Assembly (NCBI RefSeq): GCF_002288825.1
Contig: NZ_NSLI01000004.1
Location: forward strand, 370,501 to 434,500
DNA length: 64,000 bases
Source: Sphingomonas lenta
Lineage (GTDB): Bacteria; Pseudomonadota; Alphaproteobacteria; Sphingomonadales; Sphingomonadaceae
Direction of reading: 5' to 3'
How positions within the stretch are numbered: the first letter of the stretch is position 1; every line of letters begins with the position of its first letter. Of the stretch, positions 1 through 8,334 are shown in pieces. A program made the position numbers and the translations under genes. The notes under the pieces were generated by a model that was not told where the DNA came from, ran no database searches, and worked only from the letters and a program-made list of their open reading frames with translations.

Positions 1-229
1 ACAGGTCGGGATTGGACGGGCGCGGGCGGTTGCCGACATATTCCTGCGGGTAGGGGATCGTCTGGTCGGGCAGGTCGGTCGCGCAGACGACGACGTCGCC
101 TTCCTCACCCTCGGACACCTCGCGCGGTGCGCACTTCTGCGGCCCGACAGGCGCCAGGATAGAGAAGCGCTCGGGCGGGGGCGGGACGACGGGCGCCGCC
201 GTCTGGGCCGCGAGGAGCAGAAGGAGCAT
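1..229 (-). CDS. Exported protein of unknown function, 3' end cut by the window edge
   Basis: An open frame starts with ATG at 229-227 and runs off the left edge, so only about 76 residues are visible. It opens with a short hydrophobic stretch (MLLLLLAAQTAA) that looks like a compact signal peptide, followed by a Pro-rich segment and two cysteines, one in CAPREV and one in DVVVCATD. The DVVVC-type segment is common in small exported sphingomonad proteins that have no assigned function. A GGAG-like purine run lies just upstream. Nothing catalytic can be seen and the C-terminus is missing, so no function is proposed. Confidence 0.6.
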   Translation of the reverse strand, partial: MLLLLLAAQTAAPVVPPPPERFSILAPVGPQKCAPREVSEGEEGDVVVCATDLPDQTIPYPQEYVGNRPRPSNPDL

Positions 230-242
230 TGGGCGTCTCCGA

Positions 243-506
243 TCAGCGGCGGGTAAGCGCGCGGACGAGGCCGCCGAGCCAGCCGACGCGCTCGGGCTCG
301 GCGCGACGCTTACGCTTGGGCCGGGTGACGATGTCCTCCGAGTAGGACATGCCGGAACCCGGTACGCCCACCGTGCCGCGGACCCCGCGCTCCGAGACGT
401 TCACCGTCGCGCCCGGCCGGCCGATGCTGGCGCTCACTCCCGTCTTGCTGAGGTTGAGGCGGAGGCCCGGCAGGATCCGGATCGATTTGTGGAAGCGGAA
501 GCCCAT
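243..506 (-). CDS. DUF4236 domain protein
   Basis: An 87-residue protein that opens MGFRFHKSIRILPG and continues LRLNLSKTGVSASIG, the signature of DUF4236: a short beta-rich domain with Gly-rich turns, here also GVRGTVGVPGSGMSYS. The tail is basic (RPKRKRR). An in-frame ATG exists 39 bases further upstream, but the chosen ATG at 506 has GAGGAGAG at good spacing and begins exactly where the family begins. In other bacteria the domain is often found alone or at the N-terminus of larger proteins; its function is not known. It lies downstream of degP on the same strand, separated by a hairpin-rich spacer, so it is probably transcribed separately. Confidence 0.8.
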   Translation of the reverse strand: MGFRFHKSIRILPGLRLNLSKTGVSASIGRPGATVNVSERGVRGTVGVPGSGMSYSEDIVTRPKRKRRAEPERVGWLGGLVRALTRR

Positions 507-568
507 GCGGCTCTCCTCGGGTGCGTAAGGGCGACCGTGCGCCAACGGGAGTCGGGCGTCAACAAGCG

Positions 569-601
569 AAGGGCCGCCGCTCGGATGGAGCGACGGCCCT
601 T
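569..601. terminator. Strong hairpin between degP and the DUF4236 gene
   Basis: AAGGGCCGCCGCTC at 569-582 pairs with GAGCGACGGCCCTT at 588-601, a 14-bp stem with one mismatch and a 5-base loop. It lies in the 130-base gap after degP. There is no clear T-run on the minus strand, so factor-independent termination is only likely. Confidence 0.5.
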
Positions 602-610
602 GCTAGCGGT

Positions 611-697
611 AGGGGCCGGCGCGGGAGCAAGTCCCGCGTCGTCGGTCATAGCCCGGGGGCTATGCCGGCCGGCCGTTAGCCCTTCGGGCTGACGGCC
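611..697 (+). repeat. SHR1, modular multi-hairpin repeat overlapping the degP stop codon
   Basis: Order on the plus strand: hairpin 1 at 620-638 (stem CGCGGGA/TCCCGCG), linker GTCGTCGGT to 646, hairpin 2 at 647-664 (CATAGCC/GGCTATG), core CCGGCCGG at 665-672, hairpin 3 at 671-697 (12-bp stem, loop TTC). Hairpin 3 contains the degP stop codon and the last codons of degP. The linkers match the other SHR copies; the stems do not. Confidence 0.7.
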
Positions 698-2217
698 ACG
701 AACTGCCCCCCCACCCGCGGGCGCTGGACGTAGAGCAGCACCTGATCGCGTCCGGCGTTGCGCGCCTGGGCCACGGCGGCGGCGAGCTCGGCGGCGGTGC
801 GCACGGGCTGGCGGTTGACAGATACGATCACGTCGCCGCGACGCACCTTGGTGGCGGCGTCGCTGGACGGGTCGACACTGGCGATAGCCAAGCCCTGCAC
901 CGTCGAGTCGACGCCGATGGAGCGCGCGATCTGCGGGGTGAGCGGCACGACGTTGACGCCGAGCGGGTTGGCCGACGCGGGCGCGCGGCTCGCGGGCGCA
1001 TCCTCGGCGGGCAGGCCGTCCGAGTCCTCGCCGCCGTTCAGCGCCGCGAGTTGCTCCTGCGAGGGGCGCGTGCCCGCCGTCGCGGTGACGGTGACCGGAC
1101 GCCCGTCGCGCAGCACGTCGAGGCGCACCGGGCTGCCCGGCGGCACGCTGGCGACGAGGTAGGAGAGCGTCGCGTCGGGCGTGACCTCCCGGCCGTTGAC
1201 GCGGGTCACCACGTCGCCGGGACGGAGCCCCGCGCGCGCGCCCGGCTCGCCCGGCTCGACGCGCGCGATCAGCTCGCCGCGGCCGCGCTGGATGCCGAGC
1301 GCGGCGGCAAGGTCGGCGTCGATCGGCTGGAGCGAGACGCCCAGGTAACCGCGGCGGATCGGCTGGCCGGCGCGCAGGCGCTCGATGATCGGGCGCGCCT
1401 CCTCGGTCGGGATGGCGAAGCCGAGGCCGATATTGCCGCCCGATTGCGAGAAGATCTGGCTGTTGATGCCGATCACGTTGCCGTTCAGGTCGAACATCGG
1501 GCCGCCCGAATTACCCTGGTTGATCGCGGCGTCCGTCTGGATGAAGCGGTCGGCGGGGCCGCCGCCCGTCGAGCGGTGCACCGCCGACACGATGCCGGCG
1601 GTCACCGTGCCGTTGAGGCCGAACGGGTTGCCGATCGCGACGACCCAATCGCCGACGCGGGTGCGGGTCGAATCACCCCAGCGGACGAAGGGCAGGTTCT
1701 GCGCATCGATCTTGAGCAGCGCGAGATCGGATTCGGGGTCACGGCCGACGACGCGCGCGGTGTACTCCTTGCGGTCGGGCAGCGTCACGGTGATCGTTTC
1801 GACGGTGGCGTTGCGGGCGCCCGGCGCGATCACGTGGTTGTTGGTGACGACGTAACCGTCCGGCGAGATGATGAAGCCGGAACCGAGCGACGCGCCCTCG
1901 CGGCGCACGGGCGGGCCGCCCTGCTGGCCGCGGCCGCCGAACTGGCCGAACAGTTCGGCGAAGGGCGTGCCCTGGAACGGGTTGGCGGACTGGGTCACCT
2001 GGATCGACTGCTTGGTCGAGATGTTGACCACGGCGGGGCTGAGCCGCTGCACCATGTCCGCGAAGCTCATGGGCGCGCCGGCGCGGGGCGCGGCCGACTG
2101 GATCATGCCCGGCTCGTTCTGCGCCGTCTGGGCGACGGAAGGCTGGAGCGCGACGGTGGCGGTGGCGCCGCCGAGCAGAAGGGCACCGGTGATGGCGTAG
2201 GCGTTGCGCACGATCAA
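676..2217 (-). CDS. degP: Do-family periplasmic serine protease (DegP/HtrA)
   Basis: A 513-residue trypsin-like HtrA protease that degrades or refolds damaged envelope proteins. An N-terminal hydrophobic signal segment (about residues 8-30) sends it to the periplasm. The catalytic triad is visible: His128 in VTNNHV, Asp164 in ESDLALLK and Ser237 in GNSGGP. Two PDZ domains follow (about 280-370 and 420-505), the second shorter. The start is an unusual TTG at 2217 with AGAGGA five bases upstream; a GTG two codons later is the alternative. It follows hflK-hflC on the same strand, a common alphaproteobacterial arrangement. The 170-base gap before it holds a heat-shock-like promoter. Its stop codon lies inside the SHR1 hairpin. 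Confidence 0.93.
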   Translation of the reverse strand: MIVRNAYAITGALLLGGATATVALQPSVAQTAQNEPGMIQSAAPRAGAPMSFADMVQRLSPAVVNISTKQSIQVTQSANPFQGTPFAELFGQFGGRGQQGGPPVRREGASLGSGFIISPDGYVVTNNHVIAPGARNATVETITVTLPDRKEYTARVVGRDPESDLALLKIDAQNLPFVRWGDSTRTRVGDWVVAIGNPFGLNGTVTAGIVSAVHRSTGGGPADRFIQTDAAINQGNSGGPMFDLNGNVIGINSQIFSQSGGNIGLGFAIPTEEARPIIERLRAGQPIRRGYLGVSLQPIDADLAAALGIQRGRGELIARVEPGEPGARAGLRPGDVVTRVNGREVTPDATLSYLVASVPPGSPVRLDVLRDGRPVTVTATAGTRPSQEQLAALNGGEDSDGLPAEDAPASRAPASANPLGVNVVPLTPQIARSIGVDSTVQGLAIASVDPSSDAATKVRRGDVIVSVNRQPVRTAAELAAAVAQARNAGRDQVLLYVQRPRVGGQFVAVSPKG

Positions 2218-2300
2218 ATCGTTCCTCTCGGTTCAACGTTCGGGTGAACGACCACGCTTGTGATCGATCCATGCTGAACGCGGTTTGAATATGAACGGAA

Positions 2301-2329
2301 ATGTCAGGGGGAGACGCGGCGGTTTCAAG
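2301..2329 (-). promoter_or_regulatory. Possible sigma-32-type heat-shock promoter for degP
   Basis: On the minus strand CTTGAAA (2329-2323) is followed after 12 bases by CCCCTGACAT (2310-2301). This resembles the known heat-shock form CTTGAAA-N11-16-CCCCATNT and lies about 85 bases before the degP start. A heat-shock promoter suits the product. Only the sequence match supports it. Confidence 0.4.
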
Positions 2330-2357
2330 TGGGCCGCGATGGACGGGCGACGAACTT

Positions 2358-2382
2358 CCTCCCCGAGCCGGGCTCGGGGAGG
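2358..2382. terminator. Hairpin after hflC
   Basis: CCTCCCCGAGC pairs with GCTCGGGGAGG around a very short loop, directly downstream of the hflC stop at 2388 on the minus strand. It belongs to a set of CCTCCCC hairpins seen after several genes here. No T-run follows, so it may stabilise the mRNA end instead of terminating. Confidence 0.45.
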
Positions 2383-2387
2383 CGAGG

Positions 2388-3254
2388 TCACTGCGCGCGG
2401 TTCTGGAAGTTGCGCAGGTAGGAGTTGTTCGGGCTCAGGATGACGTTGGTCGAGCCCTCGGGCGGCGGGCCGCCGTCGGCGCCGAAGGTGCGGCGGTAGC
2501 TCTGCATCGCGCGGTAGAAGTCGTACGCCTCCGCGTCCTTGTTGAACGCTTCCGCGTAGATGCGCGCGGCGTTGGCGTCGGCCTGGGCGCGGATGATCTG
2601 CGCCTCCTTCTGGCCCTGCGCGCGGATGGTGGCCGCCTGCTGCTGGCGCGCGGTGCGCATGCGCTGGAGCGTCGAGTCGAGCGGGCTGCCGTCCGGCAGC
2701 TCGGCCTGACGGATGCGCACGTCGACGATCTGGACGCCGTACTGCGACGCCACGCGGTTGAGCTCGCGCTGGATGTTGTTCATCACCTGCGCGCGCTCGG
2801 GGCTCAGCAGCACGGAGAAGGGCTGGCGGCCGAGCTCGTTGCGGATCGCGTTGCCGAGCAGCGGGCGGAGCGCATCCGTCACGCGCGCCTCAGAGCCGGC
2901 GGTGGTGACCATGCGCAACGGGTCGACGACGCGGAAGCGGGCGAAGGCGTCCACCTCGAGCCGCAGCTGGTCGGACGACAGCACCTGCTGGTTGGGCTGC
3001 TCGACGTCGAGCACGCGCTTGTCGACCCAGACGAGCCGGTCGATGAACGGGATGCGCGCGATGACGCCCGCGCCCGTCCGGCCGAACACCTCGCCGGGCG
3101 CGTAAGCGTTAACGGTGCGCACCGGCTCCTGGAGGCGCAGGATCACCGCCTGCTTCGTCTCCGGCACGACGGCGAAGGTCGCGGCGGCGAGGATCACGGC
3201 GAGCAGCGCGAGCACGCCGATCACCACGGGGTTACGGAGCAGCGCGGGGCTCAT
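2388..3254 (-). CDS. hflC: Protease modulator HflC
   Basis: A 288-residue stomatin/prohibitin (SPFH) family membrane protein, partner of HflK. The HflKC complex surrounds the FtsH protease in the inner membrane and restrains its access to substrates. An N-terminal anchor (about residues 8-28) is followed by the SPFH domain, visible from LRLQEPVRTV through TDALRPLLGNAIR, and by the coiled segment typical of the family (RMRTARQQQAATIRAQGQKEAQ). Its ATG overlaps the hflK stop by four bases (ATGA), which implies translational coupling. Length and motifs are normal for the family. Confidence 0.95.
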   Translation of the reverse strand: MSPALLRNPVVIGVLALLAVILAAATFAVVPETKQAVILRLQEPVRTVNAYAPGEVFGRTGAGVIARIPFIDRLVWVDKRVLDVEQPNQQVLSSDQLRLEVDAFARFRVVDPLRMVTTAGSEARVTDALRPLLGNAIRNELGRQPFSVLLSPERAQVMNNIQRELNRVASQYGVQIVDVRIRQAELPDGSPLDSTLQRMRTARQQQAATIRAQGQKEAQIIRAQADANAARIYAEAFNKDAEAYDFYRAMQSYRRTFGADGGPPPEGSTNVILSPNNSYLRNFQNRAQ

Positions 3255-4348
3255 CGGGCGGCTCCCGTCTGGGGCGCGTTCTGCACCTGCGGCTCCGTCA
3301 AGCGGCGGCCCTGCTGCTGGCGGTCGAGCGGCAGATAGGGCGTCACGCCCGGCGCCTCGACGATCGTCTTATCGGTCTTGGAGAGCACGTCTTCCATCGT
3401 CTCGTAATACATGCGCCGGCGCGTCACCTCGGGCGCGAGCCGGTATTGTTCGTAGAAGGCGTTGAACGAGGCGGCCTCGCCCTGCGCCAGCGCGAGCTTC
3501 TGCTGCGCGTACGCCTGGGCCTGGTTGCGCACGGTGGACGCGTCCTGCTGCGCGGCGGTGACGTCCTTGAACGCCTCGTTGACCTGCTCGGGCGGGTCGG
3601 CCTGCTTGATCGCGACGCCCTGGATCTGGATGCCGGAATTATACTCGTCGAGGATCTGCTGCGTGCGGCTCTGCACCTGCGCCTCGACGGCGGTGCGGCC
3701 GGGACCGATCGCCTGGTCAAGCCCGACATTCGCCACCGCCTCGCGCATCGCGCTCTCGGACGCGGCGCGGACGGTCGCCGTCGGGTCGGCGAGCTGGAAG
3801 ACGTAGTCCTCCGGGTTGCGGATGTTCCAGCGCACCGAATAGGCGAGGTCGACCAGGTTCTGGTCGCGGGTGAGCATCAGGTTGGCGCCGCCGCCTTCCG
3901 GGAAGTTCTCCTCGCGGATGGCGGAGACGTCGACCTTCTCCACGCTGGCGAAGGGCGCGGGTGCCGTGAAGCGCAGGCCCGGCTCCAGCGTGCCGCCGTA
4001 GCTGCCGAAATTGGTCACCACCGCGCGCTGCTGCGGCGCGATGTTGTGCACGGAGGTGAACAGGATCCAGAGGCCGACCAGCACGAGTGCGCCGATCGTC
4101 CACAGCGTGCGCGGGGCGGGGTTGGGCAGGCCGCCCGGTATGCCACCGCCGCCTCCGCCCCCGCCGCGGCGCGCCTTGGCGAGGAACTCGTCGAGCGCGG
4201 TCGGCTTCTGCACGCCCTTGCGGCCGCCGGGCGGCACGGCCCAGGGATTGCGGGGGCCGCCATTGCCGCCCGAGTTGCCGCCGTCGCCCCCCCAGGGGCT
4301 CGCGGTCGAGATGATCGGGCGGCCGAACCACCCCCGTGAAGTCGTCAT
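3251..4348 (-). CDS. hflK: FtsH protease activity modulator HflK
   Basis: A 365-residue partner of HflC. The N-terminus is Gly/Pro-rich (GGDGGNSGGNGG, RGGGGGGGG), as usual in HflK. A transmembrane segment (about residues 80-100, TIGALVLVGLWILFTSV) and an SPFH domain follow (from QQRAVVTNFG to EAQVQSRTQQILDEY), then a coiled helix rich in Gln and Ala. The open frame extends far upstream without similarity; the ATG at 4348 begins the recognisable protein. It is divergent from the mrp gene, with about 36 bases between the two starts, so the promoters of both must overlap in or around that short gap. Confidence 0.95.
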   Translation of the reverse strand: MTTSRGWFGRPIISTASPWGGDGGNSGGNGGPRNPWAVPPGGRKGVQKPTALDEFLAKARRGGGGGGGGIPGGLPNPAPRTLWTIGALVLVGLWILFTSVHNIAPQQRAVVTNFGSYGGTLEPGLRFTAPAPFASVEKVDVSAIREENFPEGGGANLMLTRDQNLVDLAYSVRWNIRNPEDYVFQLADPTATVRAASESAMREAVANVGLDQAIGPGRTAVEAQVQSRTQQILDEYNSGIQIQGVAIKQADPPEQVNEAFKDVTAAQQDASTVRNQAQAYAQQKLALAQGEAASFNAFYEQYRLAPEVTRRRMYYETMEDVLSKTDKTIVEAPGVTPYLPLDRQQQGRRLTEPQVQNAPQTGAAR

Positions 4349-4384
4349 GGCCGTAATTATAGGAACGGACGGGAACGAAAAACA

Positions 4385-5374
4385 GTGGCGCGCGTGACCG
4401 CCGGCCCTATGGCCGCACGCATGGTCGATGTTGATCGGGTGAAGGCGGCGGTTGCGGCCGTGGCGGGCGGGCGCGTGAGCGTGCGCGTCGACGGCGCGCG
4501 GGCGGGCGTGGTGCTGGACGCGACCGGGCTCGCGCCCGAGGAACGCGATGCGCTGGAGGTGCGCGTCCGCGCCGCCGCGGCCGCCGTGCCGGGCGTGGCC
4601 GAGGTGCGCGTCGCCGTCACCGCCGAACGGACGCAGCGCAAGCTGGTCGCGGTGGCGAGCGGCAAGGGCGGCGTCGGCAAGTCCACGATCGCCGCCAACT
4701 TGGCGATCGCACTCGCCAGGAACGGGCGTCGCGTGGGACTGGTCGATGCCGACATCTACGGCCCCTCGCAGCCGCGGTTGATGCGCGCCGAAGGCGTGCG
4801 GCCGGAGGCGCGCGACAAGCAGCTGCTGCCGGTGTCCACGCCCTACGGCGTGCCGATGCTGTCGATGGGCCAGCTCGTCGAGCCCGGCCGCGCGCTCGCC
4901 TGGCGCGGGCCGATGGCGGCCGGCGCGCTGGGGCAGCTGGTCGACGCCGACTGGGGCGCGGCGGACACGCTGGTGCTCGACCTGCCGCCGGGCACGGGCG
5001 ACGTGCAGCTGACCATGGTGCAGAAGCACAAGCCGGCGGGCGCGGTGATCGTGTCGACGCCGCAGGACTTGGCGCTGATCGATGCGGCGCGCGCGATCGA
5101 CCTGTTCAACACCGCGGGCGTGCCGGTGATCGGGATCGTGGAGAACATGGCCGGTTACGCCTGCCCGCATTGCGGCGAAGTGTCGGATCCGTTCGGGCGC
5201 GGCGGCGCGGAAGCGGAGGCGGCGCGGCTGGGCGTGCCGTTCCTGGGGCGCGTGCCGCTGTCGATCGGCATCCGCGAGGCGTCGGACGCGGGCGAGCCGC
5301 CGGCGGCGGGGGCGGACGACCGGGTGTTCGCGCCGATCGCGGAGCGGATCCGCGCCTGGCTAGCTTCCCGCTAA
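4385..5374 (+). CDS. mrp: Mrp/ApbC-type Fe-S cluster carrier ATPase
   Basis: A P-loop NTPase of the Mrp/NBP35 family that binds and delivers iron-sulfur clusters in the cytoplasm. The N-terminal 85 residues form the small MIP18-like domain. The deviant Walker A motif GKGGVGKST follows, then DADIYGPSQP and the switch motif DLPPGTGD. The cluster-binding CxxC pair is visible in ACPHCGE near residue 260. The start is uncertain: GTG at 4385 gives 329 residues, while ATG at 4409 or 4421 would fit the usual family start as well; none has a strong Shine-Dalgarno site. It is read divergently from hflK. Confidence 0.92.
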   Translation: MARVTAGPMAARMVDVDRVKAAVAAVAGGRVSVRVDGARAGVVLDATGLAPEERDALEVRVRAAAAAVPGVAEVRVAVTAERTQRKLVAVASGKGGVGKSTIAANLAIALARNGRRVGLVDADIYGPSQPRLMRAEGVRPEARDKQLLPVSTPYGVPMLSMGQLVEPGRALAWRGPMAAGALGQLVDADWGAADTLVLDLPPGTGDVQLTMVQKHKPAGAVIVSTPQDLALIDAARAIDLFNTAGVPVIGIVENMAGYACPHCGEVSDPFGRGGAEAEAARLGVPFLGRVPLSIGIREASDAGEPPAAGADDRVFAPIAERIRAWLASR

Positions 5375-5385
5375 GCCATCCCATC

Positions 5386-5482
5386 CGTCATGCCGGACTC
5401 GTTCCGGCATCCATCGTCGTACGCGTGCTCCGGTCGGTGTGTCCGCGCGACGATGGACCCCGGAACAAGTCCGGGGTGACGA
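5386..5482. repeat. Three-way-junction palindromic repeat
   Basis: CGTCATGCCGGA...TCCGGCAT (hairpin at 5390-5410) and ACCCCGGA...TCCGGGGT (hairpin at 5457-5477) flank a central arm closed by CCATCGTCG at 5411-5419 pairing with CGACGATGG at 5448-5456. Folded, this makes two outer hairpins plus a middle arm. A right half recurs at 24739-24770 and a left half at 59891-59919. Confidence 0.7.
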
Positions 5483-5517
5483 AAGGTTGTAGCGGCGGAC
5501 CAGACGAGGAGGACCCC

Positions 5518-5949
5518 ATGCCGCTCACCAGGAACGAGGATATTCGGGCGCTGCTTGAGAACGCCCGCACGATCGCGCTGGTGGGCGCGTCCGACCGGCC
5601 GGACCGGCCGAGCTACCGCGTGATGCGGTTCCTGCAGGACCACGGCTATCGCGTTCTGCCCGTCAACCCGCAGATCGCGGGCGAGCATGTCCACGGCGAG
5701 TTCGTCTGGACGCGGCTGGCGGACATCGGCGTGCCTATCGACATCGTCGACATCTTCCGCCGGCCGCAAGCGGCGGGCGAGGCGGTGGACGAGGCGATCG
5801 CCGTCGGCGCCAGGGCGGTGTGGATGCAGCTCGGCGTGATCAACCACGACGCGGCGGCGCGGGCGGAAGCGGCGGGGCTGCAGGTCGTGATGGACCGCTG
5901 CCCCGCGATCGACATCCCGCGCTTCGGCTTGCCCAAGATCGCGGCCTGA
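5518..5949 (+). CDS. CoA-binding domain protein (YccU-like)
   Basis: A 143-residue single-domain protein with the CoA-binding Rossmann fold found in succinyl-CoA synthetase alpha subunits. Seen in the sequence: TIALVGASDRPDRPSYRVM near residues 17-35, YRVLPVNP, and the end pattern MDRCPAIDIPR that is typical of YccU-like proteins. The ATG at 5518 has GAGGAGGA at good spacing; the open frame extends further upstream only by chance. The physiological role of the family is unsettled. It stands alone after the repeat that follows mrp. Confidence 0.88.
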   Translation: MPLTRNEDIRALLENARTIALVGASDRPDRPSYRVMRFLQDHGYRVLPVNPQIAGEHVHGEFVWTRLADIGVPIDIVDIFRRPQAAGEAVDEAIAVGARAVWMQLGVINHDAAARAEAAGLQVVMDRCPAIDIPRFGLPKIAA

Positions 5950-6024
5950 GGCGGACGCTGGCGGAACGCGGCACGGCGTCGTAACGAACGCGACGGTTTC
6001 CCTTCCGTTCGGAGCTCCCGCCGC

Positions 6025-7443
6025 ATGCCGTCCCACCCTCCCGCCCCGACAGGCCTGCTCCGCCGCAAGGTCGTGACGCCGGAAGGGCACGGCCACGAGC
6101 GGCTGGCGCGCACGCTGTCCTGGCCGCATCTCGTGGCGCTGGGCGTGGGTGCGATCGTGGGGACGGGCATCCTGACATTGATCGGCGTGGGCGCGGGGCT
6201 GGCGGGGCCGTCCGTCATCCTGAGCTTCGCGGTGGCGGGGCTGATCTGCGCGGCGGCGGCGCTCTGCTACGCCGAGATGGCGACGATGATCCCGGCGTCG
6301 GGTAGCGCCTACACCTATAGCTACGTCGTGCTGGGCGAGGTGATCGCCTGGGTGATCGGCTGGTCGCTGATCCTCGAATATTCGCTCGTCGTCTCCACGG
6401 TGGCGGTGGGGTGGTCGGGTTACGCCTCGCCGCTGCTGCAGGGCGCGTTCGGCTTTCCCGCGGCCTTGACGCAGGGGCCGGAGCTGGGCGGCGTCCTGAA
6501 CCTGCCGGCGGTGTTCATCATCGCGGTGGTCGCGGGGCTGCTCTGCCTCGGCACCAAGGAATCTGCGACGCTGAACGCGTTCCTGGTGGGGTTGAAGATC
6601 GTCGCGCTCGCCGTGTTCGTCGCGGTGGCGCTGCCCTACTTCAACAGCGCCAATCTCGAGCCGTTCATGCCGTACGGCTTTCCCAAGCAGTTGAGCGCGG
6701 ACGGCGTCGAGCGCGGGGTGATGGCGGCGGCGGCGATCATCTTCTTCGCCTTTTACGGCTTCGACGCGATCTCGACGGCGGCGGAGGAGACCAAGAACCC
6801 GGGCCGTGACCTGGCGATCGGGATTGTCGGGTCGATGCTGGCCTGCGTGCTCATCTACATGCTCGTCGCGGTCGCGGCGGTGGGGGCCTTGTCCTATCAA
6901 CGCTTCGCCGGGTCGGCCGAGCCGCTGGCGCTGATCCTGCGCGAGCTGGGGCGGCCGGGCGTGGCGCGGTTTCTGGCGCTGTCGGCGGTGGTGGCGTTGC
7001 CGACGGTGCTGCTCGCCTTCCTATTCGGGCAGAGCCGCATCTTCTTCACCATGGCGCGCGACGGGCTCCTGCCGCCGTCGCTGGCCACCGTCTCGCGGCG
7101 GGGAACGCCGGTCAGGATTACGCTGGTGACCGCGGTGATCGTCGCGATCATCGCCGGGCTGCTGCCGCTGGGCGAGATCGCCGCGCTGGCGAACGCAGGG
7201 ACGCTGGCGGCGTTCGTCGCGGTGGCGGTGTGCGTGCTCGTCATGCGCAGCCGCGCCCCCGACGCGCCGCGCAGCTTCCGCACGCCGTTGGCCATGGTCG
7301 TCGCGCCCGCGGCGGTGCTGGGGTGCCTATACCTGTTCTGGAGCCTGCCCAGCTCGACGCAGTTCTACTTCCTGCTGTGGAACGTGGCGGGGCTCCTGGT
7401 CTACTTCCTCTACGCCCGGCCGCGGGCGGTCGCGGCGGCCTAG
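6025..7443 (+). CDS. APC-family amino acid permease
   Basis: A 472-residue integral membrane transporter of the amino acid-polyamine-organocation superfamily. The N-terminal helix carries the family motif GVGAIVGTGILTLIG, with the unwound glycine segment that contacts substrate. About twelve hydrophobic segments can be counted. FYGFDAISTAAEETKNPGRD is the conserved loop of the cationic amino acid transporter and YfnA-like branch. The exact substrate cannot be read. Its TAG stop shares four bases (CTAG) with the stop of the convergent cyclase gene. Confidence 0.9.
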   Translation: MPSHPPAPTGLLRRKVVTPEGHGHERLARTLSWPHLVALGVGAIVGTGILTLIGVGAGLAGPSVILSFAVAGLICAAAALCYAEMATMIPASGSAYTYSYVVLGEVIAWVIGWSLILEYSLVVSTVAVGWSGYASPLLQGAFGFPAALTQGPELGGVLNLPAVFIIAVVAGLLCLGTKESATLNAFLVGLKIVALAVFVAVALPYFNSANLEPFMPYGFPKQLSADGVERGVMAAAAIIFFAFYGFDAISTAAEETKNPGRDLAIGIVGSMLACVLIYMLVAVAAVGALSYQRFAGSAEPLALILRELGRPGVARFLALSAVVALPTVLLAFLFGQSRIFFTMARDGLLPPSLATVSRRGTPVRITLVTAVIVAIIAGLLPLGEIAALANAGTLAAFVAVAVCVLVMRSRAPDAPRSFRTPLAMVVAPAAVLGCLYLFWSLPSSTQFYFLLWNVAGLLVYFLYARPRAVAAA

Positions 7444-8093
7444 GGCAGCTCGGCGAAGGCGCGGACGGGGAAGGTGCCGACGCCCTGGAAGCGGGGCGGC
7501 ACGGCGTAGAAGCGCGCACCGTCCGCGACCGCGTCGAGGTTGGTCAGGTGCTCGACGATCGGCACGCCCCCGCCGAGCAGCGCCGTGTGCACGGGGCGGC
7601 GCATCGCGCGGGTGTCGTCGATATTGTGGCTGTCAATCCCGACCACCGCCGCCCCCTCGTCCGCGAGCAGGCGCGCGGCGGACTCGGTCAGAAAGGGGTG
7701 GTCGTCGAAATAGGCGGGCGTGCCCCAGTGCGCGTCCCAGCCGGTGTGGACCAACACCGCCCGGCCGCGGATCGGGCGTCCCGCGAAGGCGTCGGCGTCG
7801 ACCGCGAGACCCTCCGCGAAAGGCCGGCGGACGATCATGACGAGCACCCCGGCGACGCGCTCCAGCGGCAGGCCGGCGAGGTCGTGGCCGTGTGCGAAGC
7901 GGTGATAGGGAGTGTCGAGATAGGTGCCGGTGTTGCCGACCATCTCCACGCGCTCGATCTGGAACGTCTCGCCGTCGTCATAGCGGGCGGCGGACTGCTC
8001 GCGCGTCCAGTAGTCGCAGACCACGGGGCCGGGCAGGCCCTTGTAGGTCGTCACGCCGGGCGTGACGATTTGGTTGAGTTCGACCCGCCTCAC
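7440..8093 (-). CDS. Cyclase / kynurenine formamidase-like metal hydrolase
   Basis: A 217-residue member of the cyclase family (PF04199), which includes the metal-dependent kynurenine formamidase KynB. Visible family features are GNTGTYLDTPYHRF with the metal-binding His, then VLVHTGWDAHWGTPAYFDDHPFL and VGIDSHNIDD. The GTG start at 8093 overlaps the stop of the upstream membrane-protein gene (GTGA), which supports it over longer in-frame starts. No tryptophan pathway gene is nearby, so the substrate is open. It is the last gene of the acnA string. Confidence 0.85.
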   Translation of the reverse strand: MRRVELNQIVTPGVTTYKGLPGPVVCDYWTREQSAARYDDGETFQIERVEMVGNTGTYLDTPYHRFAHGHDLAGLPLERVAGVLVMIVRRPFAEGLAVDADAFAGRPIRGRAVLVHTGWDAHWGTPAYFDDHPFLTESAARLLADEGAAVVGIDSHNIDDTRAMRRPVHTALLGGGVPIVEHLTNLDAVADGARFYAVPPRFQGVGTFPVRAFAELP

Positions 8094-8334
8094 GCAGTGC
8101 GGGCGCGGGCAAGCGCCGCGACGCCGATGCCCATCCATACCACGTTGAGTACGGTCGACGGCAGCGCGCCGTGCCACCAGCCGTTCACGACGAAGCCGGC
8201 AGCACCGACGATGTTCATCGCCTGATAGGCGGGGGAGCGGGCATAGAGCTTGCCCGCCGACAAGAGCGCGTAGGCGGCGAGGATGAGGAGGGCGCCGGTC
8301 CAGCCGACGACCTCCACCATCAGCTCGGTTCCGG

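Noticed and set aside
1051..2247. Long plus-strand open frame of about 398 codons opposite degP
   Set aside because: It is the antisense of degP, has an Arg/Ala/Gly-rich composition with no motif and no ribosome site; GC-rich DNA often leaves such frames.
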